Positions 5,440 to 13,097 of a stretch of DNA of 13,847 nucleotides are shown piece after piece. The stretch's first letter is position 1. Every line of letters starts with the position of its first letter. The DNA is from CAZGVV01 sp964529155 (GTDB taxonomy: Bacteria > Pseudomonadota > Alphaproteobacteria > Rickettsiales > SXRF01). The notes below the pieces were generated by a model that was given only the letters and a program-made list of their open reading frames with translations, was not told the origin of the DNA and made no database searches. The DNA is taken from NCBI GenBank assembly GCA_964529155.1, contig CAZGVV010000051.1, positions 1-13,847 on the forward strand, read 5' to 3'. The translations under genes were made by a program, and so were the position numbers.

Positions 5440-6704
5440 ACCCGCACCCCCAAAAATCGTATTGCTAAGCCACTTTCCGCCACCTCCAAGCGTTTGATCG
5501 CCAAAGGCCGGGCGTATTACGTGCCGACTTACCGTCAACGCGAAATGATTATGGATCGCGGGAAGGGCGCGCGGCTATTTGATGTGGACGGGAATGATTA
5601 CATCGATTTTGGTGCAGGCATCGCCGTGTGTGCATTGGGGTATGGTGATAAGGACATGATCCGCGCGCTCACGCAGCAAGCCGCGAAATTGTGGCACACC
5701 AGCAATATCTTTTTTACCGCACCGTCTATTGGCCTGGCCGAAGAATTGGTGAAAGCTTCTAAATTTGCCCGCCGTGTATTTTTATGTAACTCCGGTGGTG
5801 AGGCGAATGAAGCAGCGATTAACCTTGCGCGCAAACATGCTGCTGACCACGGTAAGCCCCCGGAAAAACGCCAGATCATTACTTTCCCCGGCTCATTCCA
5901 TGGACGCACGCTGGCAACGGTCACCGCCACTGCGCAGCCTAAGTACCAGCATGGCTTTGAGCCATTGCCCGGTGGTTTTGTTTATGCACCGTTCAATGAT
6001 TTTGATGCCATTAGCAATTTGATGAATGATGGCGTATGTGCTGTCATGATTGAAGCATTGCAAGGTGAGGGTGGGATAATGCCTGCCGCACCTGGCTTTC
6101 TTAAACATGTCCATGATTTGTGCCGTAAGCATGGCGCACTGCTCATAATGGATGAAGTGCAATGTGGTCTGGGACGCACCGGTAAATTATTTTCCTTCAT
6201 GAGCGAACCTGGCGTAAAGCCCGACGTAACCACCCACGCCAAAGGGCTTGGCGGCGGCATGGTGATCGGCGCCATGCTGGTCGGGGAACGGGCGGCGGAA
6301 GTACTGCAATTCGGCAGCCATGGCACTACATATGGCGGGAATCCCCTGGCAGCGAGTGTCGCGCGTGTGGTGCTGAAAAAAATTCAATCCAAGCCCATTA
6401 GCACCAATGTAACGGCGCGTGGAAAACAATTGATGAAAGGCCTTGAGAAAATCGGCAAAGAGTTTGGCTGCTTTAGCCAAGTGCGTGGCCGTGGGCTTAT
6501 GGTGGGCGCAGTATTAAGCACGCNNNNNNNNNNAGTGCGGAATTCAGTGAAGCATGCCGCAAACATGGTGTAATTGTTCTGCAGGCAGGGCCAGATGTGT
6601 TGCGTTTTGTGCCGCCATTAGTGATTTCGGAAGAAGACGTTGCGCTTGGTTTGCTGCGTATGCGTGAAGCGGTTATGGCCTGTCAACAAACCCTGCAGGG
6701 GTAA
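5437..6704 (+). CDS. astC: Succinylornithine/acetylornithine aminotransferase, split by N gap
   Basis: PLP-dependent class-III aminotransferase that converts N2-succinylornithine plus 2-oxoglutarate to succinylglutamate semialdehyde plus glutamate in the AST pathway. Motifs in order: YVPTYRQ, LFDVDGNDYIDFGAGIAVCALGY, NSGGEANEAAINLARK, FPGSFHGRTLATVT, MIEALQGEGGI, MDEVQCGLGRTGKLF, then THAKGLGGG with the PLP lysine at 269 (counting from ATC). The ArgD and AstC families are hard to separate by motif; the following astADB genes decide for astC. The start is uncertain: ATC at 5437 next to a strong Shine-Dalgarno, or TTG at 5494 without one. At 6524-6533 ten N interrupt the gene; the left half ends VGAVLST and the right half resumes SAEFSEACRKHG in another frame, ending at TAA 6702-6704. 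The true gap must be congruent to 2 modulo 3, likely 11 or 14 bases by comparison with the E. coli protein as I recall it. Confidence 0.88.
6524..6533. other. Assembly gap (10 N) inside astC
   Basis: Ten N at which the astC reading frame changes: one base (C6523) is left over on the left and a codon begins at 6534 on the right. The written length of ten is therefore not the true length, unless the gene really carries a frameshift. Both flanks read well as class-III aminotransferase. Confidence 0.95.
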
Positions 6705-6707
6705 AGC

Positions 6708-7718
6708 ATGTTATTACTTCGCCCGGTGCGGCTAAACGACCACGCAGAGATTTTGAATCTGGCGCAAATGGCTGGTATTGGCATGACATCACTGCCGCCG
6801 GATGCATACATATTAGAACGAAAAATTGCGCGTGCAGTGGCCAGTTTCAATGGTTCGCCGGATTACCCGCAAAACGAGGTATTTCTGTTCGCGTTGGAAG
6901 ATTCAGACACGGGGCGAATCGCCGGAACTACCGGAATCGCTGCACATGTGGGGATCCAAAAACCATTTTATTCCTATAAGCTATCGACTATTGTGCAAGC
7001 AAGTGAGGCGCTGAATGTCTATTCATTGAACCACGTTTTGCACATGGTAAATGATTATACTGGAGCGACGGAGCTTGGCTCATTATTCCTCACTCCGGAT
7101 TACCGGCGTGATGGAATCGGCAAGTTTTTATCGCGCAGCAGGCATTTGATGCTGGCGGAATTTCCGCATTTATTTTCCGATATGGTTATTTCAGAAATTC
7201 GCGGCGTGCAAAATAAGCGCGGTGAATCGCCCTTCTATAATCAGTTGGCCCGCCATTTTTTCCAAATGGATTTCCAGCGCTGTGATTTCGTGTATGCCAC
7301 CCAAGGCGGCCAATTCATCGCTGATCTTATGCCTCGTTATCCGATTTACGTTAAATTACTAGCCGAAGAAGCGCAGGAAGTAATTGGCCGTCCACTTGAA
7401 GCCTCACTACCTGCTAAGCGCATGCTTGAGGAAGAAGGGTTTACGCATGAAGGATATATCGATATTTTTGATGCTGGCCCTACCTTGCAATGCGAGCGTG
7501 ATCAAATCCGCAGTGTGCGTGAATCGCAGAAGCTAGTCGTAAGAGACGTCGTTTCTCAGCTGGATGGCGCGCATCATATGTTGTGCAATTCTACACTGGC
7601 TGATTTCCGCATACTGCGTGCGCCGGTAGCAATCGATGCGGGTGAAGTTGTTATTACCACCGAAGCGGCTGAGCATTTGCGTATTAAACGGGGAGACGTA
7701 GTGCGTATCGTGTTATGA
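6708..7718 (+). CDS. astA: Arginine N-succinyltransferase
   Basis: 336 residues (E. coli AstA is 344). It transfers succinyl from succinyl-CoA to the alpha-amino group of arginine, the first AST step, in the cytosol. The whole length follows the family: MLLLRPVRLNDHAEI at the start, GMTSLPPD, LEDSDTGRIAGT, ELGSLFLTPDYRRDGIGKFL in the acyl-CoA-binding GNAT-like core, SEIRGVQNKRGESPFYNQL, FFQMDFQRCDFVYAT, MPRYPIYVKLL and YIDIFDAGPTLQCERD. It begins three bases after the astC stop, with AGGGG six bases before the ATG. Its stop overlaps the astD start by four bases (ATGA), implying translational coupling. No oddities seen. Confidence 0.96.
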   Translation: MLLLRPVRLNDHAEILNLAQMAGIGMTSLPPDAYILERKIARAVASFNGSPDYPQNEVFLFALEDSDTGRIAGTTGIAAHVGIQKPFYSYKLSTIVQASEALNVYSLNHVLHMVNDYTGATELGSLFLTPDYRRDGIGKFLSRSRHLMLAEFPHLFSDMVISEIRGVQNKRGESPFYNQLARHFFQMDFQRCDFVYATQGGQFIADLMPRYPIYVKLLAEEAQEVIGRPLEASLPAKRMLEEEGFTHEGYIDIFDAGPTLQCERDQIRSVRESQKLVVRDVVSQLDGAHHMLCNSTLADFRILRAPVAIDAGEVVITTEAAEHLRIKRGDVVRIVL

Positions 7719-9178
7719 GTGGTGAATTATATATTGGTGGCACATGGCGCAGCGGCGGCGGTGAGGCATTTGAATCCCTCAATCCCGCGACACAACTATC
7801 CATATGGCAGGGAAACGCCGCGAATACCCAGGATGTAGATAGCGCGATTAACGCTGCGCGCGCTGCATTTCCTGCGTGGTCCGCATTGCCTTTGGATAAG
7901 CGCATCGCTTACGTAGAGCGTTTTAAAAATCTACTGGCCGAGCGGGTGGATATATTCGCTACGTATATTGCCGAGGACACTGGTAAAATGCTGTGGGATG
8001 CGCGTGGGGAAGTGCAAGCCATGATCGGCAAAGCGGCGATTTCTGCAGAAGCGTATAATGCGCGTACAGGTAATCATAATAAACCCCAGGCGGGTATTAT
8101 TCTGGGCCTTCGCCACCGACCGCATGGTGTCGTTGCCGTATTTGGTCCGTATAATTTCCCTGGTCATTTACCCAATGGCCATATCATGCCTGCATTGATC
8201 GCGGGGAATACAGTCGTATTCAAACCCAGCGAGCAAACTCCACTGGTAGCGGAAGAGATGGTCAAATTATGGCATGAGCTAGGGTTGCCTGCGGGTGTTA
8301 TAAATCTGGTCCAAGGCGCTCGGGAAACAGGTATCTCGCTGGCAGCACATGAAGGCATTGATGGTTTGTTTTTTACTGGTAGCGCAGAAGTAGGGGCAGC
8401 GCTACATCGCCAATTTGCAGGCAGGCCCGATAAAATGCTCGCCTTGGAAATGGGCGGTAATAATCCGCTGGTTTTTGAGGGGGCTGCCAATATAGAAGCT
8501 GCCTCATTAATTGCCCTGCAATCCGCTTTTTTATCTACTGGCCAACGCTGCACGTGCGCACGCCGGTTAATTGTTCCACACGGAAAGAACGGCGATACAT
8601 TCATTGATGCAGTGATAGCCCTTGCAGGGCGTATTATTGTCTCTTCTTATAAGGATACCCCAGCTGGCTATATGGGGCCTTTAATTTCCAACCGTGAAGC
8701 GGAGCGTCTGCTTATGGCGCAAGATGGGCTAATAGCTGGTGGTGCTAGTGCATTATTGCCTATGAAGCGTATCACCAAAGGACTGCCTTTTGTAACAGCG
8801 GGTATCCTTGATGTAACGAACGCGGTTCGTGAAGATAAAGAATATTTTGGACCTTTACTGCAAATCACTCGTGTGCGGGATTTTTCTGAAGCAATGCGGG
8901 AAGCAAATAATACACGTTTTGGTCTCTCCGCAGGATTGATCAGTGATAGCGCTGAAGTCTATGCTCAATTTATCGGCGGTATTCGCGCCGGTATTGTAAG
9001 CTGGAATCGCCCTACCAACGGCGCCTCCAGCGCAGCGCCTTTCGGTGGTATCGGTGTTAGCGGAAACCACCGCCCCAGTGCGTATTATGCGGCAGATTAT
9101 TGTGCATATCCTGTGGCCAGCATGGAAAGCGCCGAACTGGTTTTGCCGGAAACACCCCAGGTGGGTATACGTCCATGA
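7715..9178 (+). CDS. astD: N-succinylglutamate 5-semialdehyde dehydrogenase
   Basis: 487 residues, aldehyde dehydrogenase superfamily. It oxidises succinylglutamate semialdehyde to succinylglutamate with NAD+, fourth AST step. Landmarks: VFGPYNFPGHLPNGHI with the conserved Asn of the oxyanion hole; VFKPSEQTP; LFFTGSAEVGAALH for nucleotide binding; LALEMGGNNPLV with the general-base Glu245; GQRCTCARRL with nucleophile Cys279; and EDKEYFGPLLQ. The double-Cys CTCARR form is specific to the AstD group within the superfamily. The ATG overlaps the astA stop, and its own stop overlaps astB, both as ATGA. The C-terminus has a short extension ending QVGIRP. Full length and intact. Confidence 0.96.
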   Translation: MSGELYIGGTWRSGGGEAFESLNPATQLSIWQGNAANTQDVDSAINAARAAFPAWSALPLDKRIAYVERFKNLLAERVDIFATYIAEDTGKMLWDARGEVQAMIGKAAISAEAYNARTGNHNKPQAGIILGLRHRPHGVVAVFGPYNFPGHLPNGHIMPALIAGNTVVFKPSEQTPLVAEEMVKLWHELGLPAGVINLVQGARETGISLAAHEGIDGLFFTGSAEVGAALHRQFAGRPDKMLALEMGGNNPLVFEGAANIEAASLIALQSAFLSTGQRCTCARRLIVPHGKNGDTFIDAVIALAGRIIVSSYKDTPAGYMGPLISNREAERLLMAQDGLIAGGASALLPMKRITKGLPFVTAGILDVTNAVREDKEYFGPLLQITRVRDFSEAMREANNTRFGLSAGLISDSAEVYAQFIGGIRAGIVSWNRPTNGASSAAPFGGIGVSGNHRPSAYYAADYCAYPVASMESAELVLPETPQVGIRP

Positions 9179-10497
9179 GCCGCGTTGAAGCGAATCTTGA
9201 TGGATTGATTGGCCCAACCCATAATTATGCCGGTCTTTCTTTCGGCAATATTGCCTCTGAAACCTATGCTGGCCGCATATCAAATCCTCGTGCCGCCGCA
9301 CTGCAGGGATTGGCAAAAATGCAGATAGTGATGGAGCTTGGTGTTCCTCAATTTGTTATGCCGCCACACCCACGGCCAAACAGCCATTTATTACATCAAT
9401 TGGGTTTTCGCGGCTCCATCCGAAAACAAATAGAACAGGTAGTGCGGAATACTCCGGAATTGTCGCCCTATATCTATTCTTCTTCCGGCATGTGGGCTGC
9501 CAATGCCGCGACCGTATGTCCAAGCATTGATTCCGCTGATGGAAAAGTGCATTTTACACCGGCTAATTTAATCAGCACGCCGCACAGAGCATTAGAGAAA
9601 GATTTTTCAAGCCTGCTGCTGCGTACTATATTTTCTGATAAAACCCATTTCGTGCATCACGCTGCACTACCCAGTAGCTTATTGCTGAGTGACGAAGGCG
9701 CAGCTAACCACATGCAGCTCGACGTTGAAGGTGGGGGATTGCATATTTTTGTCTATGGGCGCGTTGGTATGGATAATACTCCTGCCCGTTATCCTGCACG
9801 CCAAACATTGCTTGCTTCACAAGCTATTGCACGCCTGCATGGTTTAAATGAAAAAAAGGCGATATTTTTGCGGCAGCATCCCCGGGCTATTGATGCCGGG
9901 GTATTTCACAATGACGTTATCTCCACCAGCCATGAAAATATATTGCTTTATCATGAAGCGGCTTTTGCAGAAGGTGATTCGGCAATAGATATTATCCAAA
10001 AATTAGCCGGACCTGAATTGTGCCTGGTGCGTTTTGAGGAATCACAATTATCGCTTCAAGAGGCGGTAAAAACGTATCTATTTAACAGTCAAATCCTACA
10101 TACCTCTACGGGGTATGTGGTGATCGCGCCTGCGGAATGCCAATCTTCGAAGAGCGCGCATGCGTCATTACAAGCGCTGTGTGCTGATGTCACCAATCCT
10201 ATTAGCCGCGTCATCTATGCTGATTTGCGTGAAAGCATGCAAAACGGCGGGGGGCCTGCCTGTTTACGGTTGCGTGTCCCATTGGAAAAAGATGAGCTCT
10301 CTGCAGTGCATGCACATGTTGTGCTTACTCCGACGCTTTATACGGAATTATGTAATTGGGTAGAGAAACATTATCGCGAATATTTGGCGCCCGATGACCT
10401 CCGCGACCCCTTACTGGCAGAAGAAGCGCACACCGCTTTAGACGCGTTGAGCAACATTTTACATTTAGGGAACATTTATGACTTTCAGCACGAATGA
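9175..10497 (+). CDS. astB: N-succinylarginine dihydrolase
   Basis: 440 residues (E. coli 447). It hydrolyses N2-succinylarginine to succinylornithine, CO2 and two ammonia, second AST step, with an amidinotransferase-like five-bladed fold. I chose the ATG at 9175 because it forms the ATGA overlap with astD and gives the family N-terminus SRVEANLDGLIGPTHNYAGLS; a frame start at 9100 would add 25 unrelated residues. The catalytic triad is visible: Glu174 in SDEGAANHMQL, His245 in GVFHNDV, and Cys363 in NGGGPACLRLRVP. HHALPxS-type and GGGLHIFVYGR stretches are also typical. The last 20 bases overlap the start of pdxH in another frame. Confidence 0.96.
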   Translation: MSRVEANLDGLIGPTHNYAGLSFGNIASETYAGRISNPRAAALQGLAKMQIVMELGVPQFVMPPHPRPNSHLLHQLGFRGSIRKQIEQVVRNTPELSPYIYSSSGMWAANAATVCPSIDSADGKVHFTPANLISTPHRALEKDFSSLLLRTIFSDKTHFVHHAALPSSLLLSDEGAANHMQLDVEGGGLHIFVYGRVGMDNTPARYPARQTLLASQAIARLHGLNEKKAIFLRQHPRAIDAGVFHNDVISTSHENILLYHEAAFAEGDSAIDIIQKLAGPELCLVRFEESQLSLQEAVKTYLFNSQILHTSTGYVVIAPAECQSSKSAHASLQALCADVTNPISRVIYADLRESMQNGGGPACLRLRVPLEKDELSAVHAHVVLTPTLYTELCNWVEKHYREYLAPDDLRDPLLAEEAHTALDALSNILHLGNIYDFQHE

Positions 10498-11071
10498 TAT
10501 CATTGCCCGTTTTACGCAATGGTTAAATGCAGCGAGCGCCCACCCGCAAATTGCGGAGCCTATTGCCATGTGCCTGGCCACGGCTACGCGAGATGCCGTC
10601 CCATCGGCGCGTATTGTGTTGCTCAAAGCGTATGATGAACGGGGATTTGTATTTTACACTAATCTTGAAAGCAGAAAAAGCGACGAACTAAAGGAAAATC
10701 CTTATGCAGCACTATGCTTCCATTGGATGCCATTGGAGCGTCAAGTGCGTATTGAAGGGAGTGTTGAACCGGTAAGTGCGGCTGAGGCCGATGCGTATTT
10801 TGCATCCAGGCCACGCGAGAGCCGAATTGGTGCATGGTCCTCCGATCAGTCACGTCCATTACAGGAGCGCACACTATTAGAACAGCGCATTGCGCAGATG
10901 CAGGAGCGTTTTGCAGATAATGAAGTGCCCCGCCCACCGCATTGGTCTGGCTGGCGCGTCGTTCCCCGTGTTATTGAGTTTTGGCAGCAGGGTGATTCAC
11001 GCTTACATGAACGTGAATTGTTTACTCGCCAAAGTAATCACAGCTGGGGCATGCAATGGCTTTACCCGTAA
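10478..11071 (+). CDS. pdxH: Pyridoxamine 5'-phosphate oxidase
   Basis: 197 residues, FMN enzyme that oxidises pyridoxine or pyridoxamine 5'-phosphate to PLP. Family motifs: MCLATATRDAVPSARIVLLKAYDERGFVFYTN with the FMN-phosphate-binding RIVLLK; SRKSDEL; CFHWMPLERQVRIEG; YFASRPRESRIGAWSSDQS; and near the C-terminus PHWSGWRV and IEFWQQGDSRLHER. It lacks about 20 N-terminal residues relative to E. coli PdxH, so the N-terminal RRxxL region is absent or shortened. The ATG is preceded by AGGG at seven bases and lies inside astB (20-base overlap), so expression should be coupled to the ast genes. PLP is the cofactor of AstC and of the decarboxylase at 2090, a plausible reason for the linkage. It occupies the position of astE in the enterobacterial operon. 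Confidence 0.95.
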   Translation: MTFSTNDIIARFTQWLNAASAHPQIAEPIAMCLATATRDAVPSARIVLLKAYDERGFVFYTNLESRKSDELKENPYAALCFHWMPLERQVRIEGSVEPVSAAEADAYFASRPRESRIGAWSSDQSRPLQERTLLEQRIAQMQERFADNEVPRPPHWSGWRVVPRVIEFWQQGDSRLHERELFTRQSNHSWGMQWLYP

Positions 11072-11087
11072 ACTTATCTTTCGTAGT

Positions 11088-11101
11088 AATCAGGCCTGAT
11101 T
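11088..11101. repeat. Perfect 14-base palindrome after pdxH
   Basis: AATCAGGCCTGATT is a perfect dyad with no loop, 16 bases after the pdxH stop and touching the larger palindromic element. Without a loop it is a poor RNA hairpin; it could be a protein-binding site or chance. Confidence 0.3.
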
Positions 11102-11102
11102 C

Positions 11103-11244
11103 TATAGTTATTCACTTTACCATTATACATGGCTGCAAAGAGTGTTTTCTGCGCTTCCGGTGCTCACGTACACCTGTGCGCTGCCCTCCGGTTCTCGAAA
11201 ACACTATGTTCGCCTATGTATAATGGTAAAGTGGAATAACTATA
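11103..11244. repeat. 142-base palindromic element with 28-base arms (MITE-like)
   Basis: The left arm (11103-11130, beginning TATAGTTATTCACTTTACC) and right arm (11216-11244) are inverted copies differing by one inserted base. An inner 9-bp stem pairs AGTGTTTTC (11141-11149) with GAAAACACT (11197-11205). The G/C-rich core between them holds two related direct units, GCGCTTCCGGTGCTC and GCGCTGCCCTCCGGTTCTC, around CACGTAC. No ORF fits inside. Both outer ends are TA followed by the arm, as expected for elements that target TA, although the arm ends are themselves T/A and the duplication cannot be proven. It lies between convergent genes, where it can also act as a terminator. A diverged arm copy occurs at 12413. 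Bases 11245-11309 hold nothing I recognise. Confidence 0.6.
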
Positions 11245-11309
11245 TGTGGCATTAGGGGCACGCGGTTTATACGTGGCGGGTTACTATAGCCTTGAGGCAC
11301 TATTGCTGA

Positions 11310-11744
11310 TTAGAAGGATGCTTCTGCACGGCAATTAGGCGTTTCCTGAATACGGATTGAAATACAACGTACACCACTGCCAGCAAATAATTCCGGGCAT
11401 ATACGTTCCAGCAAATATGCTGCTAAATATTCCGCCGTTGGCGGTGTGGGCAGATAATATATTTCTTGCCCGGTCAGCGCCGCAACGGCATGACCTAATG
11501 CCTTATCTTCATCTGCTAAAATAGTAGTATGGTCCCAATGGGTGTCAATCCATGTGCCGAGCCGCTCACGAATAACGCCAAAATCGATAACGCGACCTAC
11601 CCCGTCCAATGTGCCATCATCGGCAACAAAAGTCGCCTCAACGGCATAGCGATGTCCATGTAAATAGCGGCATTTATGCTCATGGCCCGGCACGCGATGC
11701 GCGGCATCAAATTCTAGGCGACGGGTGCAGGTGAGGGTGGTCAT
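11310..11744 (-). CDS. queD: 6-carboxytetrahydropterin synthase (QueD/PTPS family)
   Basis: 144 residues. It converts dihydroneopterin triphosphate to 6-carboxytetrahydropterin in queuosine and 7-deazaguanine synthesis. The zinc ligands His16 (FDAAHRV), His29 and His31 (LHGHRY) are present, as is the catalytic Cys25 (HKCRYLHGH), the arrangement typical of bacterial QueD. VIDFGVIRERL, WDHTTILADED with Asp71-His72, PTAEYLAAYLLERI and the substrate Glu in IQETPNCRAEA complete the family pattern. It starts three bases after the stop of the upstream lipoprotein gene, without a clear Shine-Dalgarno, and is probably co-transcribed and coupled to it. QueC, QueE and QueF are not in the window. A pterin role other than queuosine is possible but less likely. 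Confidence 0.93.
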   Translation of the reverse strand: MTTLTCTRRLEFDAAHRVPGHEHKCRYLHGHRYAVEATFVADDGTLDGVGRVIDFGVIRERLGTWIDTHWDHTTILADEDKALGHAVAALTGQEIYYLPTPPTAEYLAAYLLERICPELFAGSGVRCISIRIQETPNCRAEASF

Positions 11745-11747
11745 AGC

Positions 11748-12257
11748 TTACCGGCAGGATGCGGGCTTCGGCGCTTCAGGAGCAGCGCGGCGTTGACTGT
11801 CGCATTCCAGATCGCATGCTTCAGCCCGTTGTTTTGCAACGAATGAATGCTCAGCTTCCTGGCGGGCAAATGAGCATTCAGACATACGACGGGTGCGCTC
11901 CTCGGGTGCGGCGTCCGGCGGCGTGGCAATAGGTTCGGTGGTCTGTGAATTTGGTGTGCTTGTTGCTGCAGCGGCGGCGGCTTTTTTATCACCGTCGCTA
12001 CCAATGCTCCAACCTTTGGCCGCCATGCATTCATTGAATGAAGCAATCAGTTTGGATTTTTGATCTTGATCTTCATTTCCGCCCAGCATGCCCACCTTCA
12101 TTTCAGAAAGTCCGCGGCATTGATCGCGATCTGTTTCATAACCCATTTGCATATGCGTCTGGTTAGTACACAACATAATAAGGCAGCTATCTTCAGAACT
12201 GCAGGCCGCAAGTGCCATACACATCACTATTCCACTAATGACACAAAATCTCTGCAT
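11748..12257 (-). CDS. Predicted small lipoprotein, function unknown
   Basis: 169 residues. The N-terminus, MQRFCVISGIVMCMALAACSS, is a lipoprotein signal peptide with lipobox LAAC and lipidation Cys19, so the product should sit in a membrane facing the periplasm. The mature part has about 60 residues with spaced cysteines: CLIMLC, DQCRGLSEMK, and FNECMAAKGWS, the latter a pattern seen in small envelope proteins. An Ala/Thr/Pro-rich low-complexity linker (about 95-120) follows, then a charged Cys-containing tail (MSECSFARQE, ACDLECDSQ). I do not recognise the family. The ATG at 12257 has no evident Shine-Dalgarno. Three bases separate its stop from queD. Confidence 0.7.
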   Translation of the reverse strand: MQRFCVISGIVMCMALAACSSEDSCLIMLCTNQTHMQMGYETDRDQCRGLSEMKVGMLGGNEDQDQKSKLIASFNECMAAKGWSIGSDGDKKAAAAAATSTPNSQTTEPIATPPDAAPEERTRRMSECSFARQEAEHSFVAKQRAEACDLECDSQRRAAPEAPKPASCR

Positions 12258-12404
12258 TAGCGTAGGTTAGCATAAATGAAGATGTACACCAAATGCTATC
12301 TATAAAGCGCATTTGACTGGTGATTGTATGGCGCAATGAAAAAGCAACCTGAAATTGCATTTTCTGAAGGAAGCGTGCAAAAACTGGTGGGTTTGACGGA
12401 TTTC

Positions 12405-12472
12405 CTGCTTTTTATAGTTATTTCACTCTAACGTTATGAAGAGGGTATTATTTAAATCTGCTTTTTATAATT
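12405..12472 (+). repeat. Short direct repeat flanking the solo arm
   Basis: CTGCTTTTTATAGTT (12405-12419) recurs as CTGCTTTTTATAATT (12458-12472), 14 of 15 identical, about 53 bases apart. The first copy runs into the diverged palindrome arm; the second covers the end of the S24 regulator gene. It could be a remnant of a target duplication or chance in an A/T-rich stretch. The rest of the 12258-12464 spacer shows no gene I can support. Confidence 0.35.
12413..12437 (+). repeat. Diverged solo copy of the 11103 palindrome arm
   Basis: TATAGTTATTTCACTCTAAC and the next five bases match 21 of 25 positions of the arm as represented by the reverse complement of 11220-11244. No inverted partner was found nearby, so it looks like a decayed or partial element. 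Confidence 0.45.
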
Positions 12473-13097
12473 TGCGCGAAAACCATATAACGCGTCCTAC
12501 GATGCTCGCATCGCGTATTGTACGCTCGTAGGCGCTATAATTCGTATTATCGGATAAAATCCGCAAATTCATAGGTTCAGTACCGGTTAGCTCTAAACGT
12601 TTAACTACCAGCCCCACCCCGTCATCCAATACAAAAATACCCGGTGGAGACGGTTTATTGCGCGTAAGATCAACAAGCAATACGTCGCCGTCCAACAATG
12701 TTGGCGCCATGCTATCGCCACGTACATGCAGCGAGCGTAATTGTTCAGGGGTGGCTTGCAGATGATTACGAATCCAGCTATGTCGAAAACGATAATAATC
12801 GCTTTCTTTATCCGCTGCATTAAGGCAGGGGATGCAAGCATAATCATCAGGATCGGGCGTAGTGCTGGATGTGATGGCGCTACCGCTCATACCGGAAAGA
12901 TAGGCCAGTTCTACGTTCAGGGCGCGGGCTACTTGCCCGAGTTTTACTGTGGAAGGATTCGTCGATTTACCGTTTAAAATGTCGTAGAGAAACGATGTTT
13001 TGACGCCGGCATCACGCGCTAATTCCACAGCTGTGATGCTGCGATCAGCCAGTATGCTGCGTAAGCGGTCACGAATGAGTTGATGCGGGTTTACCAT
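12465..13097 (-). CDS. XRE-type HTH regulator with S24 peptidase domain
   Basis: 210 residues from the ATG at 13097 (MVNPHQLIRDRLRS). The N-terminal helix-turn-helix covers about residues 20-48 (AVELARDAGVKTSFLYDILNG), followed by a Ser/Thr/Pro-rich linker. A LexA/CI-like S24 domain has the Ser-Lys dyad: Ser129 in RGDSMAPTLLDGD and Lys166 in LVVKRLE. The linker contains no Ala-Gly or Cys-Gly dipeptide, the usual self-cleavage site, so RecA-stimulated cleavage as in LexA or CI is doubtful. An upstream in-frame ATG at 13148 would add 17 unrelated residues; TATAAA, a -10-like box, lies nine bases before the chosen ATG and would fall inside the longer form. No Shine-Dalgarno is visible. No phage genes are nearby, so it is probably a chromosomal stress or envelope regulator. 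Targets unknown. Confidence 0.88.
   Translation of the reverse strand: MVNPHQLIRDRLRSILADRSITAVELARDAGVKTSFLYDILNGKSTNPSTVKLGQVARALNVELAYLSGMSGSAITSSTTPDPDDYACIPCLNAADKESDYYRFRHSWIRNHLQATPEQLRSLHVRGDSMAPTLLDGDVLLVDLTRNKPSPPGIFVLDDGVGLVVKRLELTGTEPMNLRILSDNTNYSAYERTIRDASIVGRVIWFSRKL

Noticed and set aside
9100..9174. Upstream extension of astB
   Set aside because: The added residues overlap the end of astD and do not resemble the AstB N-terminus; the ATG at 9175 gives the expected start and an ATGA overlap.
12336..12431. 31-codon plus-strand ORF (MKKQPEIAFSEG... ending FLLFIVISL)
   Set aside because: The hydrophobic tail is suggestive of a small membrane peptide, but there is no ribosome site, the end overlaps the repeat arm, and one sequence cannot show coding constraint.
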